DNA of 64,000 bases from Bostrychus sinensis (GCA_020698575.1 CM036255.1:18218501-18282500); one strand, 5' to 3'; positions 46,437-59,431 are shown, counted from the stretch's first letter. Numbers and translations: made by a program. The notes: generated from the letters alone by a model not told the origin.

Positions 46437-47674
46437 GGTTGTATTAACTAAATATAGTATGCTGAACTTTTCAATATTATTCATTACCTGGTCAAATTAG
46501 GGCCTAGCAGTAAGATTGCCTATGACAAATGCAGATTTTGTTATCACTCTATATTTTGTCATATTTTATGCTAAATAGCTTTTATGCAAAAAATGTCAGA
46601 CGCTCCAATTATCTACCCAGTCAGAGCCCACATATTACAGTGACCCCAGGCGGCAGGTATCCACACCAAAGAGCCACAGATGAATTAAATCAAGTCACTA
46701 ATATGTTTTAAATTTTGTCATCTCGTCTGGTCAGCCCATATTAACTGCTTGCCTCCTGCGCTCTCTTAGCCCCCAGTGCTCCATCTCTCAATTATTCAAC
46801 TGTCACTGGTCAGAACTGGTGCGCGTGGGTTTAAGATCTTGCCACAGTCATTCCTCCAGAGCTCCAACTACTACGTGCCTGGCCCACTTCTCTTTTCTTT
46901 TAATCATGTATAGACACTGGAGGCTCTTCTGCTAAGTGTGTCTCTGAGTGCACATGTGGTTGATGTGTGACACAGTATGGTCCAGTAGAGATTTTAATTT
47001 TGAACTCCCTGACCTCAGCCTACCTCCGCTGTTGAGTGAGTGTCTTTAACTCGAGCCTTTTCCTTCTAATAAAAAGAATCTATGGTGGTGATTCATTGCA
47101 AAGGGTTTATTTGTGCTTTGGAGGCTACACGATTTATTTGCTAGGCTCTACAATGGTGTAATCTTGGGATGACTTTGTAGTGGTTTGTAGCCTTGTGCTG
47201 CTCATCCCTGTGACTAACACCATTTGTACAGAGCACTAAATAATATCATTGTAAAGCAAGCTTCAACAAGCCATAGACTTGTACTTTTGGGTTAAAAACA
47301 TGCACAGACTAGATACTATACTCAGTCAGCATGCTTAGTAAAAACTGTCAGGAATTGTAATACAAGACTGTTTTATGTTCAAAGTGAATCTGTCATATTG
47401 TTATTTAGACATTTTCAAACCACATCTATTTACATTGACACATTTTTACTAGCCCAATACTGGACTTTCTCTCAGTTTTTATCACCAATAGATTTCAGTC
47501 TATGCTTTTGTTGTTTACCATAGCAGTCATAGTTCAGGGATAATTGTGTAACCGATGCACTGTTGGTATAGAAAGGAACAAAATAATTAATATTTATATC
47601 AGAAATACCTTCATAATTATACTGTATTTTGGTAACTAGAGTATGATAGTTATTCCCAGCTTTGAGTTGTTAAT

Positions 47675-47925
47675 TGGTTGGTTTGGTTTTCTGTAAGTAA
47701 TAGGGCCAAAGATACTAACTCCAGTCTTGCTGGGATAAATAAAGAAACGGATCATTAGTTTTAGTAGCTTCTTTAACATTGAGTAACATAGTAAGTATTG
47801 CTCAATTGTAAAGAAGCTTTGTGGCTAACTGGATAAAGCATTTACCCCTTGTTAAGAATCCACATCTGGGCACTTTATCTTTACCTTTGCAATATAGGGC
47901 CATCGTCTTAGTGGAAGTCTGGATA
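47675..47925 (+). repeat. composite SINE copy
   Basis: Contains GGTTGGTTTGGTTTTCTGTA, AAAGATACTAACTCCAGTC, then the tRNA-like head GCTTTGTGGCTAACTGGATA (47818 on), CATTTACCCCTTG and ATCTGGGCACTTTATC blocks. Same family as 40740-41380 and 55365-55665. Confidence 0.55.
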
Positions 47926-48384
47926 TTTCAAGTAAGGCAAGTTCATCCATTTTAAGATTCAAAAGTCTAAGTTATGGTTGTATGAAAAACTCACAATTTT
48001 TAGAGGTACACCACTGTTTTGGAACAGTAATTGTACAAAATGTAAAAAAGAATGAATTGTCTATGGTTAATGAACCAAACTTAATTTGGAAAGAGGTAAT
48101 TTGTGAAAATTTTTGTCTGTGCAACTGTTTTGAATTCCCACTTGTATGTTTACTCTTGTGTAATAACGCCTTCCTACAGTTTCTACTAAACTAAGTCTGG
48201 GGTATGAGTGCTTTGTGTTTGGTGTCTTTCTGTGGCGAGGAGGAACGTCACATTCGACATGTCTGAGCGCGGCCCCTGGAGCGAGGGCAGCGACCGCGTG
48301 CATCTCCGACCTGTCATGTATTGACACTGTGGCTCTGTGTGGAATGCTAACAGGCTGGGTGTGGCTACGCCGTGTTAGCGCCGC

Positions 48385-48409
48385 TGACCTTGTGACCTTG
48401 CTTATATAA
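48385..48409 (+). promoter_or_regulatory. nuclear-receptor DR2 element next to a TATA box
   Basis: TGACCT (48385-48390), a 2-base spacer and TGACCT (48393-48398) form a direct repeat of the nuclear-receptor half-site (AGGTCA on the other strand). A TATATAA box follows at 48403-48409. The surrounding 48225-48410 is GC-richer than its neighbours. DR2 is a known retinoic-acid-receptor spacing. Promoter use is inferred. Confidence 0.45.
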
Positions 48410-48753
48410 CTGCTGCTCACCGTGGCTTTTGTAGCAGTGAGAGAGAGAGCAAGAGAGAGAGCAAATTTTTTACAGTGTGTCACAATGCAAACTGGACAGT
48501 GATGTAATCTTAAGTTACAAGAAAGAACTATTCGCACCAGAAATGCTATGTTCTTTCTATACTTTTTTTTTTGTGATGACTGCACAGAATTATACAAGCA
48601 TTTACAATTTGCTCTAGGGCATAAAAGGTGTGCTGTACAAACACTAACACATGTGCTCATTGCAAACACCCAGTACTGGCAGTCAAGGTTAAACAAAGAT
48701 AAGCAGACTTTATTTAGGTTAAGGGCAGTGTAGTACTTTGGAAGTGAGCCACA

Positions 48754-48756
<3 letters not shown>

Positions 48757-48794
<38 letters not shown>
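48757..48794. repeat. CA microsatellite
   Basis: 19 perfect CA units. They cause the start of the long antisense open frame at 48067-48795. Confidence 0.9.
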
Positions 48795-48797
<3 letters not shown>

Positions 48798-49944
48798 ACT
48801 ACACACCTGTCTGCATTAGCTCAACCCCTTTTTGTTTTTCTTTTGTCCTCTCCGTCGTCGCCGTCACAGCCCGTATAGCAGGATCTCAGGGGACAGCTGG
48901 TGGGGCAGTGTGAGCACCTGTGCGTATGGCTTTGTATTGGTATCTTTGTCCATTGCTGGACTAAGGTAGAGTCACGGCACTAGCCAAGTGTTTTTCAGTT
49001 GTGTGGATTTGAGCACCTGTGCTACCAGCAGGACCTGCCACAACCGCAGTGCCCGATGACGTATGTGCGTGACTTCCTAAGGTCAAGCTGTGGACCTGAC
49101 TGTTTGTAAAGTCGACTTGCCATAGAAAAATAAAAAAGGACTCACATGGAATAATGATTTATCCTGTTATAAATCAGTTTAAAAGCGACACAGCACTACC
49201 CCAAGGCTGTTTGGTGGTAACTCTTTTGTTTCTTATCTCTTAGTCTATTTTGAGCTTTTTTGTTATGATTTATATACTTGAAAGATAAAACCACACTATT
49301 TAAATCCATTGACTTTGTCAGCAGACATAAAATATAAGGAAATGCAATGCAAGGTCCCTTAAAGTGCAGACAAACTTTTCAAGTCAGTCTCTTCTATTTT
49401 ATCAGTCTAAAAAACATTGTGTAGTTGGTAGTTTCAGGGTGTTACCAAGAACAGTAAGAAATCACAGTTGAACCAGGCAACATATACTCCTCTTGCACCA
49501 CAACACAGACAAAGCAAGCAGGTGGGGCCTGTCTGTCAGAAATACTTTGACTGTAATAAAAGTAGTGGGGATGAGTACAGTTTTCCATGAATTTGAACTT
49601 GCTCTTTCTTTGAGGAGCTTGTAAACCCACACAGGCCTCGAGAATTAAACCTATTCTTCTAATGCAACTGGACAAATGAAGGGACGGGAAAGTTATTACA
49701 CTATTCTATTAAAGTGGGATATATAAGTAAGTAAACATTATGCAATTATTACATACATTATTATTTTTATCATCGGCACAATTCTGGCTAAACAGACAAC
49801 TTATCACAACTTATCAAACTGACTTATCACTGCAATATCATTAGTTATAGATACAGCTAATGTCAACGTTATGATAAAAAATTGGGGTCTAAGCTTATAA
49901 GGTTTTGTCAAAGGTGAAGACAAATACAAAACTAGATGCTGATC

Positions 49945-50275
49945 CTATTGTGCCATGGCAATAATACAGTGCCCTGACCAGGACTCAAACAAGAGATTCT
50001 CCAGTTCAGGGGTAAATGCTCTCCTTGCCTTTTCAATGGACCACACCAAAAAGTAGCTTTGTGTTTCTTTGATGACCTTTTGTGACTGAAATTAGTATTT
50101 TTATCCCCAATCGTACAGAATATTTTAGTATTGCGGGCAAATTGCTTGCCCCAGATAGTGTTCTGGGTTCACACCAGAAATTCTTCTTTGGCCCAGTACT
50201 AGTATTTTCTGAAAATTTATCAAAACCCAACCATAACTTATTATTTTGCTAGCAGGCCGACCAACCGACAGACAA
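49945..50275 (-). repeat. composite SINE, reverse copy
   Basis: Minus-strand head with ACCCCTGAACTGGAGAATC and TTGTTTGAGTCCTGGTCAGG (B-box-like). Downstream blocks include TCTGGGTTCACACCAGAAA, TTCTGAAAATTTATCAAAAC and GGCCGACCAACCGACAGACA. The last, read on the minus strand, is the GTCGGTTGGTCGG motif of the central domain. Confidence 0.55.
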
Positions 50276-51245
50276 ACCAACCTAAAGTCAATGGTTGTAA
50301 AAACATAACCTCTTGGGCAAAGGGAATAGAAGAGACTCAAAATATTATACACATTTAGTATTTTCTTTTCGACCAAGCCTTTAGCATATTTCTGCACAGT
50401 AACTGTTCACCAGTTTGTTGTAGTTTAACTCGTGCGGGAGGCTGATTAAATTTGAATGACTACACGGAGGCCAGTTTGACTTTTGTGTGAGGTTAGTCAG
50501 TTACATTAATCTTAGTATTATGAGCAGGTTTTTACCTATTTCTGAACAGGGACACCAGCAGAAGCCAGTTGTACAAAGATTTGTTGAAAAAGTTGTGTTT
50601 TTTATGGGTTTGTTATGTTGGATGTCAACGAGACTTAACTGTTGTTAAAATGCCAACAAGACAAAAAAAAAAAAAGCCCACAGAGGACTGGATAATACCG
50701 CAGACTTCAGCAGAACCAACAGGTGACAAAGAAAAGCACTAAATGCCGTCAGGTCAGAGAAGTTATTAAATTAGCTTGGTAGCTAGAGCTACCTTGGTTA
50801 GCTCTTCCGCTTTTGTAAGACATGCTGCAGATAAATGGCTGTGATTGGCCATTTCCAAATTGAACCAGAGAAATGCTCCACTCTGAGAGGGGAACCAGAC
50901 TCTCCTGCTTGCAAAAAGCAAGTAGGAGAGTCTACAGGCTACAGTGACATGCTTATTCGTCTGACATGATCAAGAGGTAACCTTTACTTATCAGCCTGAG
51001 TTTGTATGTGCAGTGTGTTACAGTATGTTAGCTACACATTAAACGCTGTAGATAATTAGCATGTGTGCGTTGGCTGGAGATATGCCTTTATAATGTTTAG
51101 AACAACTAAAGCAGAGCTGCCACTATGTACGTGCACCTTTGAAGTCATGATGTGAGCCTGCCCCAGTCCTGGTACGCCCCCCTCCCAGGCAGCACATTTC
51201 ACAATTATTCCCAAAATATTTGCAGCCACAGATTTTAGAGCACTT

Positions 51246-51365
51246 ACACCAGTCAGTCAAAACATTATGACCACTGGCAGGTGAAGTTAATGACACAGAT
51301 TATCTCTCTTAGTGGATTAGGGGCCCAGTTGTGATGGCCAGATGTCTTGGTCAGATCACCCTTAG
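51246..51365 (+). mobile_element. Tc1-like fragment
   Basis: CACCAGTCAGTCAAAACATT with ATGACCACTGGCAGGTGAAG and CAGTTGTGATGGCCAGATG blocks. Left end and start of the transposase region only. Confidence 0.65.
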
Positions 51366-51808
51366 ATTTGGTGTTTGTTTTTTTTTCTTTTTTTCTATTT
51401 TCTATTTTTATATAGTGATCAGGACAGTCTAGATGCTGCTCCCTCCTTGTCGCATGTCGCACTGTTGTTATTGTTTGTGCTGTGTGGCCCTGGAAAATAT
51501 CATAAGAGAGTACATTAGAAGAGAAGAATAAAAAGAACACTAATAAAGGTACAGAGGTATGAAAACAAGAGACAAAAATAACAGATGAGGATTTAAAATC
51601 TTAGCTTCTCCTCAAATAACTTTGACACATTAAATTTGTTAAACATTGCTGTTAATGATATTAGCTGCTAACAAGATTTGCACACTGCTTTTGTAATGCA
51701 GCGCAGTTCTGCAAGGAACACAGAAATGATAAAATGATAACCCAAAATATAGATATGTATGTACAGTATATGTACAGTACAGTCATGTCGAATGTACTGT
51801 ATATGTAC

Positions 51809-51840
51809 ACACACACATACACACACACACATATATATAT
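51809..51840. repeat. CA/TA microsatellite
   Basis: CACACACATACACACACACACATATATATA between TACTGTATATGTAC palindrome-like blocks. Confidence 0.8.
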
Positions 51841-52394
51841 GAAAACGATAAACTGCTAAAATTGTTTAGCTTTTGTATCATTATGTAGCTGTTAACTACT
51901 CTATCTTCACAAATGGCGTGTTCACTGTAGCAGTTGCTATGCACGCTGTGTGTATGAATGATAGTAGATGTGAGTTTATAGTTACCAGGAAAAAGCACGT
52001 TGCTACACAGAAGCACATTTGCATCCGATCTTTGAACTTTGACCTTTAGTGCGTAAAAAGGTTGCATAACCATATCTCATGTTGTGTTTGGAGTTTCTTT
52101 TATTTTCAATGATTCTCAATATTACTTTTCTAGGTATTAAACGTTCTAATGCTATAGTTAGCATTACCAAGAAAACATGGGACAGACAGTTTTAAAAAGA
52201 ACCTGCACACAAAATGAAAGTATGTTTAAATTGAAAAGAAAAATAGCTACATGTTTACACAGCTTTTCACACACACACACAATGTGTACACACAAAATCC
52301 ACCATAACAGCAGGGAATTGTGTATCTCCTTTTGCCTTTAAACATGCCCCTTCAAAAACGTCCAATATGATGAGGTACTGAGGTACTACAGCAA

Positions 52395-52613
52395 ATGTTG
52401 TCCTCAGTAGAGGTTATTTCAAAATATTCTTACTCAAGTACAAGTAAAAGCACTCAGCAAAACTGTCACTTGAAAGAAAAAAAGGAAGGTTTACTTAAGT
52501 TGAAAGTACTTACTGCCACTACTACTACTACTACCACTACTACTGTTCCTGCTACAGCCACCACCAGTAGGCCTACTTTTGCTTGAGTGAAAGTATCTAC
52601 TTACTTTGCACCT
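52395..52613. mobile_element. TACT-rich hAT-like copy with ACT array, right end preserved
   Basis: TTCTTACTCAAGTACAAGTA, AAAAGCACTCAGCAAAACTG and an ACT-rich array (52515-52560) are followed by CTTTGCACCTCTG at the right edge. The left edge is weaker. Same family as 12825-13030, in the same direction. Confidence 0.55.
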
Positions 52614-53162
52614 CTGATCCCCAGTGATATTAACCAGGCTTGGACACAGATCCAGAATGTTTATCCTCATGGACTAAAATAAAATGAGCAAAATCTGTAT
52701 GTTTTTTTTTTTTAACCTTATGACCAAATAGATTAAGTCTCTTGTTCAGTACTGGTTTGCTGGTTTGTTTATGCCCCAGTAAAACATCTTTAGCTTCTGA
52801 AATATGATTTATTTACTAAAACACACATTTGTACAAAATAGAACAACGTATTAATGGAAAAACAAATTTGGAAAAGAACAAAGAGTCCTCTAGCTAGTAT
52901 AGATCTGTTTTATAAGATATCATTAAGTTCCCTGAAAACCTAGACAGCCCGCTTCTCATGTGTTGCTGTGTCAGTGTGAATGTTGTTGGTTGTAACAGAA
53001 GCATTAGCCAGACAAGCTGGGTCAGCGTGTAATCTTGCAACGGACACTGCTCTGCCCCTCATTATACAGCACCAGGGTTACAAACCCACATGTACAACAC
53101 ACACGCTATAAGATAATGCACACTACCAGCTGTTCAGTTGTGACTGACATGCATCATCTTTA

Positions 53163-53330
53163 GGGCTGCACAATACAATGTATTGCAAAAGTATCATTGT
53201 GATATCAGCAAATGCAAACCATAATGCAGTAAACTAAACATATCTCAATAACCTTATGGTCTTCCATCTGATAGAAATTTGTAAGAATGATTGTCCTATT
53301 ATTGCATTCAATAAAAAATTACAAATATTA
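53163..53330. mobile_element. partial AGGGCTGCACAATA-type element
   Basis: AGGGCTGCACAATACAATGT then ATTGTGATATCAGCAAATGC. It matches in reverse the CAATATATTGTGCAGCCCTG end at 61366. Only one end of each copy is recognisable. Confidence 0.5.
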
Positions 53331-53379
53331 CAGTACCTGATTTAGTCTTGGGGGGTGCAAGGGTGAGTCACTGTTCCTC

Positions 53380-53613
53380 TGAGTGTAGTCTGTATGTCCT
53401 CTCTGTGTTATTGTAGGTTCCCTCCGGCTTCCTCCCACTGTCCAAAGACAGGCATTTGCTAGGTGATTTGCCCATAGTGAATGAATTTGAGAGTGAATGG
53501 TTGTCTGGGTGTTTCTCTATGTCAGCCCTGCGACTAACTGGCCACTGTCCAGGGTGGACCCCCTTCCCCCAAAGCTCATAGTTGCTGGTATTGACTCCAG
53601 TCGGCTAACAAGA
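53380..53613 (+). repeat. second copy of the 12063-12318 repeat family
   Basis: TCCCTCCGGCTTCCTCCCAC, TTGCCCATAGTGAATGAATT, CTGCGACTAACTGGCCACTG and GTCCAGGGTGGACCCC blocks in the same order. Confidence 0.7.
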
Positions 53614-54109
53614 AAAGAATGAATGATTCAGACTTGATTCCTTAATGTAACGCTGGTTTAGTCTGGCTTGTGGCTTTAGGGTTAGACTTGATGCATTTTT
53701 TTCTTAAATTCAGTTAAGCTTGGTATGTCAAAGATAAGAGTAGTACAAATAGATTTTACATTATAGTTCTCACCAGACTTTATTACTACTGATCTTACTT
53801 ATAAAACCTGAAATACATTTGACACATTTATGAATATGGAGTATATTATATATATATATAGTATGGAATTTATTTGATTTGGATCAGTATGGGGGTATAA
53901 GCACAGTAACACACACTTACATTGTGTAGACTGTATCTCACTTTGACCTGGTAATGTGTCAGAAGTCACACATTACTTACCTCTGTGCCCAATGGCTTTT
54001 TTGCTACTATTATAGTTACAATTATTTTTGAATTAATATACGCACACAAAAAAACATTTTCTAAGCCTGTACTTTGTTGCACTACGCCAGTCAGTCATTC
54101 TTTAACCTA

Positions 54110-54783
54110 TGTCATCTTGAATCTAACGGGGAAAGAGGCGGTCTTACAGTAGAGCATCCAATCAGACGAGTTTTCCCACAGCATGCTCTGCTCTGTAAAC
54201 ATGAGACACAGGCCATCAAATCTTTAGATTAATAGAAACGTTTGCGCAGGAAAGTGACTTTCCTATCCTGCACAAAGCCTCTCTCTTCTGCACTGGGCTG
54301 ATACGAGGCAGTTCTCTGCTCTGTGTGAGAGAGGAAGGATGAGCGGAGCGGAGAATAGCTGTGACTTGTCTCCAGCCCCTCTCTTGATGCACATCTCCTT
54401 CTGCTCCACACACTGTCCAGGGCTATTGTTCTTTCATTTTGTGGAATATTAACAGAAAACACACCCCTTTAAGATCTGACGCTGTGTACATGTAAAGCTA
54501 ATAGCCCCCTTCTCTTCTCATAGAACTGTAACAGAACATGCAGAAACTTTCTTTCTCCGACACAGAAAGAAAGCCTGTTTTGGGGACAGCTCCACTATCC
54601 TAGGCTGAGAGCTGAGCCATCAATGGGAAAACCACGGGGCAAAGATGGTAAAAATCAAAGCATTTCAGGTTTATTATTATCCGTTTAATTTTTTGTTATC
54701 AGCATTATCTGTATGATGTCATAATTTCCAATAATCGGCCCGATAATTATCGGGTCCGATATTAATCTGCACCAGCACCCTAG
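54110..54783 (-). mobile_element. hAT-like element end and body (AATATCGGACCCGATAATTA type)
   Basis: The right edge carries CCAATAATCGGCCCGATAAT and TATCGGGTCCGATATTAATC, ending GCACCAGCACCCTA. Such ATCGG-rich ends are typical of a fish repeat family also echoed in 42215-42478. The body (54120-54600) is GC-richer and includes minus-strand open frames of no recognised homology. The left edge is not defined. Confidence 0.4.
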
Positions 54784-55364
54784 TTATTGCATATCACACC
54801 TTTCCTAATTTTGTGCAGTTCTAATCATCTTTGAACCACCTCTTTCAGATTTTTATGGATTTTAAAAAAGGGCCATTTTCACCGAACTGTACTTTTTTGC
54901 CTGAAATATTTGCTATTTGCTATAAAACCAATGTGTACATTATATAATGTTTTGTTTGTGATCTTGATGAGCAGTGCTTTGTCATCGTCACATCATTCTT
55001 GTATTTGTTTTGGGAAAATACACTCAGGAAGTATTCGCTGAAGTGATAACATGGTCTCTCTGGACTAAGCTAAGCCGACTACGCACACATTTAAGAGTGT
55101 CATGCCAATAGTGTGATCAGTGTTTTCATGTTTGACTATGAGAGTGTTTGGTATTTGTGTTTCTCTTGTGATTGTGTGTAGTGTTTGGTCGTTTCGGGTC
55201 AAACAGTGTGTACATGACCGTGTCAAGTACATGATGCTATGTACAATGAGTTGTAACAATATATTTTTATATAGTGTAGTTTCATGAATACAGTATGCAA
55301 AAATATGGCAAGTTAATTAAGTGATAATGTAGATACTTAATGGGAGAGCAAAGCAATGGCAAGT

Positions 55365-55665
55365 CATTAGGCATGCATTGGTTTGTTTGCTGGTTGGTTT
55401 GGTAGTCTGTTAGCAGTATAATTAAGTTATAAGTAGCTAATGATAGGATGCAATGTATTTGTACCATTGTGAGATAGGGACAAAGATCTTTAATCCAGCC
55501 ACAGGGGTCAGTAAAGAAAAAAAATAGTAGTTTTAGTAGATTCTTGAATAGAGTATTACCACTGAACTAGAAGAATCCCCAGTTTAAGTCCAGGTCTGGG
55601 CATAATATCTTTACCATTGTGACACAGGGCAATGCATTGGTGAAGGTCTGTGCTCTCCAAGTGCT
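55365..55665 (+). repeat. composite SINE copy
   Basis: TTGGTTTGTTTGCTGGTTGG, TCTGTTAGCAGTATAATTAAG, AATCCAGCCACAGGGGTCAG, CCCCAGTTTAAGTCCAGGTC (B-box-like) and TGGGCATAATATCTTTACC, in family order. Confidence 0.55.
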
Positions 55666-57782
55666 TCTACTTATTATGACAATTACTATTGTCACACACA
55701 TTACCAATCGCGTTACTTCACTTTACTTCGATATACAGTATACCCATTCTAAAAGAGTATTGGTTGAACACCTTTTTAAGTAGATGGATTCTAGGAATAT
55801 ACATTGATGCATTCAAGTAGACAAGTTGTTAGTGTACTGTCTGCTGTAGTACTGGTTTCCTCTCAACTGCTGAATGTTTGTGTGTGCATATATTTGTTGA
55901 GGCTGTGTCTGTACAAACAAGAAAAAGTCTGCTTTAGTATCAGTTTCTGTCCCCTAGGCCCTGCTTGTCACATGAGCATCTGACCTGATTTTAGGTTGCC
56001 ACGACGATGCCTTGTTGCAGGGTTCAGCTCCACCCAGTGACCTTGGGACGTGTGTGTCACCATAGCAACAGCCTCCAGGGTTGGTGTATGAGACAAGTGT
56101 AGTTCTGCATCACACTAGATACTTAGTAATACTGTCCTATACTTGTGAGAATAGTTTTCTGAACTTCCAAACGTAATAATATTGTATTGGCATCATCATG
56201 TAATATTACCAGCCCAATTACATAAAGGCTTTTCACTTTTTCTTTTTTTCCCCCATTCAGTGCTAGGATTTTTTATTCTGCTTTTACAGTACTACTGTAA
56301 AAGCAGTATGTGATATCTTTATCATATGAAGCAATAGGAACTCTGACTATGGTAACCAACTTAAGGTAGAGTTATTGAATTAAACAAAAACATGAAGAAA
56401 AAAGGACAACAGACTAAACTTCCATTTCCATTTCATTCATTTCGATTTAAGAAAGTCGCTATTATTTCATTCATCAAAATTTGTAATCTTTTTTGCAACT
56501 TTTATTGCTATATGTAATCTCAATTTACTCTGTTTTCACATTAATATACACATTATTGCATTGACAAAGCACTAGAAATGTCTTGTTTGTTAACAAGGTC
56601 GATAAGGTTACCATGCTCTTTTCTGTGACACAATGTCCCATGTCATCCATGCTCACATTTTTCTTGTGTGTAATTTAACAAAACAAATTTTAAATAGGCT
56701 TCAGACAAGTTGTTCATGAAGTTTAGACTTTTCATGACCGTTGCCAATGTTGTACGGTGCATCTATTAGCACCATACGCATCACTGTGAATAGACAGTGA
56801 GCAGCACATGTCCTCTCACCTTATGTAGCATTGGCGCTAACAACGCCAGCTCTGTCAGGCTTTGATCCAAGCATGAAAAGCAACAAACTGTATACTGTGT
56901 GGCACACTATTTTTATCACCTGTTTTCAGCTTCCATAGTAATAGCACTCTTCACCGGAGGCATTAGGCTAAAGTGAAACATTGTCTTCAGCCTCAGCCGA
57001 AAAAGCCCATGAAAGAGACCTAAGTACTCCCAAACAACCATTTAAAAAGCAGGACAGCCGTCTCTAACCAGTGTCTCATGTGGGTAAACAAAGTGTGGTT
57101 GCCATAGTAACATGATGTCAAGGTGTAAATAGTGTTGGTGTTTGTTTTGAATACTCCTGAGAATGGGAGAGTGAGCAGTGAAAATGGAATTAGAGAAAGA
57201 TAGTCATTGGAGAAAATGTGCATGTAGAGTATCACTGTACAGTAAAATATTAAATGTGCATGAAAGTGGTATGAAATGTTAACCCAAATAAATATACATT
57301 TTATATACAAAATGAGGGTTGTCAACACTTCAAAATTGTAAAGTTTGTGATTTATTGCCTGTCCACTGAATTATTATATGTCATACTTTTTCTATTGTAA
57401 GCAATGCATGAACATCAAAAAGTTTTGACTGCTTTAGGCTTATTATTTTTAATTTATGTAATTACCTACATTATTTAATTGAATTAAACAATAACAAAAA
57501 GTAGACTATATTCTTTCAAATACACTGAAGGTTAAACTACACTATAATGTGTACAGCCTATTTTTAGCAACCCCCCTTTTAGGAACCACTGTCACAGAAA
57601 ATAGACCATTACTGTATGCCAAATTTGAATTAATCAAAATTACAATTGATTTATTTTTTAATTCTGGAAAGGTTGCATCTGATTCTTCTAATGTTTAAAG
57701 TATGCATGACTTATAAGGACATTGAGGGTGCCATGAGGGTTGGTATAAGTATAATGTTTTTATTTGTGTATCATGTCTATAG

Positions 57783-57942
57783 GGAATGGTGAGAGCACCT
57801 GCAGACAGACAGACGTGGACAGACGGGGCAGGCATCTGGGACCTCCCATTGATGGAAACAGCCAGAGATCTCCTCAGGCTTTTGTCAACTCTCAACTGAG
57901 GCTCCACCCACTGCACCAAGTAGCCCCGCCTTCTCTGCGCAG
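57783..57942 (+). other. candidate exon of an unidentified transcript
   Basis: 160 bases bounded by TATCATGTCTATAG| and CTCTGCGCAG|GTGCAT, with one frame (starting GG AAT GGT) open throughout and higher GC than both flanks. The translation is arginine/glutamine-rich with GPPIDGNSQRSPQAF near the middle. I do not recognise it. The acceptor has only a modest pyrimidine tract, so it could also be a chance open stretch or a non-coding exon. Confidence 0.3.
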
Positions 57943-58639
57943 GTGCATTCATACTATTCCAGCATTTCTTCTTAACATGGTGTTTCCCTATTTTTATTTT
58001 GCTATGTTTTGGTCTTCAAAATGTCTGCCCTAATTCTTTGTATCCTTGGAGGCACCAGTGTCGGTCTTTATCAACGTTTAACCAGCTGTGTGACTGCGCT
58101 CCCTACTCTCTTGTGCGGCAGACTTGAATGAATAGAGGGGCTTACTGAGGACAGAGGAAACCCAATCCCTCCTTTTCGTCTCATTGAACACTTGCCCTTC
58201 TTTGCTCTGGCCATTTGTCCTACTGTCTATGTCTCTAATGGGTTGTTATTTATTCCTGACATTCAAAAGTGAAACTAGTTAAAACTCCTACTTTGCACTT
58301 GCAGCATATTTTTATTCTTTAGCCTTTAGCAATTGCACCTAATGCATAACTTACCAGTAGCTGTATAATAATTTGCTCTGAGGTGCTTTGATGTGTTCTG
58401 GGACCTTCCATAGGAATATTTTTTGGAAGATCTGACTTAATTAGTTTATTAAATGAATGTGTTTTTTTCCTAGAAGGGATGGGGGTAGGACTATGTTCAC
58501 ACTAATCCCAAAAGTGACCAGGAACCAAATTAAACAATAAATAATGGCACATTGTGGCACATGAGTAGTTTAAATAAGGATAAAAAAAAAACTTTTAGGA
58601 TTTAGATTTCTGCCAAAGTATTGGCATGCCTTGCAATTG

Positions 58640-58765
58640 TAAAGATATAGTGCTTAGACCTAATTTTGAACAGGGCATCTTCCAGTTCAAAGGTAAATCC
58701 ACTGAGCTACAAAGCCCTCTTCTATTTCACAACATTAAATAATCCTCTAAAGCTAATCATTTGAT
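58640..58765 (-). repeat. tRNA-derived SINE, best-preserved A box
   Basis: On the minus strand: GGGCTTTGTAGCTCAGTGGA contains TAGCTCAGTGG, a perfect RNA polymerase III A box. ACCTTTGAACTGGAAGATG and a B-box-like CTGTTCAAAATTAGG follow at normal tRNA spacing. It is therefore the clearest evidence that this family has a tRNA origin. Confidence 0.65.
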
Positions 58766-58779
58766 GATAGTGATGATGG

Positions 58780-58875
58780 ATTGGTGATTTGCATTTGGCA
58801 TACCCTTCCTGACGCAACCCTCTCTATTTATTTAGGCTTGGCACTGGCGCAAAAAAGTACACGTGTTGTGACTCC
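58780..58875 (-). repeat. GGATAAATG repeat family, reverse copy
   Basis: GATTTGCATTTGGCATACCC, TTCCTGACGCAACCCTCTC and TTTAGGCTTGGCACTGGC blocks in reverse order, directly next to the SINE at 58640-58765. Confidence 0.6.
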
Positions 58876-59431
58876 CTATTGCAGGATTAACAGACCAACA
58901 AACCACTAATGAAGCACACATTAATGGGGAATATAAAGTAGTTTTTGAGATAAGGCTTTTCACTTCAGTTTCTTCAGATAATTTTCCTCCTCTACTCCAT
59001 CTCCTCGCTGTCTACGCTTTTCTTCACCCATCAGTCTCGCTGATTGAAAATTACACATTGGGCTCCCTGCTCCTTTATGCTCCCACTGTCTTCTGTACAT
59101 TTACCATTGACAGTTGCCTTTCTACTGAGCAGAAAGCCTCAGAAATGAGCAGATGGAGGGCTGACAGTCAAGCAGCTTCCACAATGAGGCTGGGCGGCAA
59201 GTGGCGGCACTTGGCACACGTCAGAAAATAGCTGTTAATGGACGAACCACATATGTACACACTTATGATCACTTATGTACTGTAGGGGAGCCACCATCTT
59301 TGTGTCAGACGTGCAGGCGTCACAGGTGCCCTGTTTCTGTACTTTGTCTTCACCAACAGGCCTGTGTTTTGTAGCTGCTTCAGATTACTGCTAATGAGAA
59401 TCCAACTACAAGGGATGACAAGCCAGTAAAC

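Noticed and set aside
48067..48795. 242-residue open frame on the minus strand
   Set aside because: It begins in a CA repeat (poly Cys/Val), has no recognised domain, and runs across the DR2/TATA patch. It is most likely chance.
48860..48920. Possible small exon after GTCGCCGTCACAG and before GTGAGC
   Set aside because: Only about 47 bases, no frame information and an ordinary donor; too weak to annotate.
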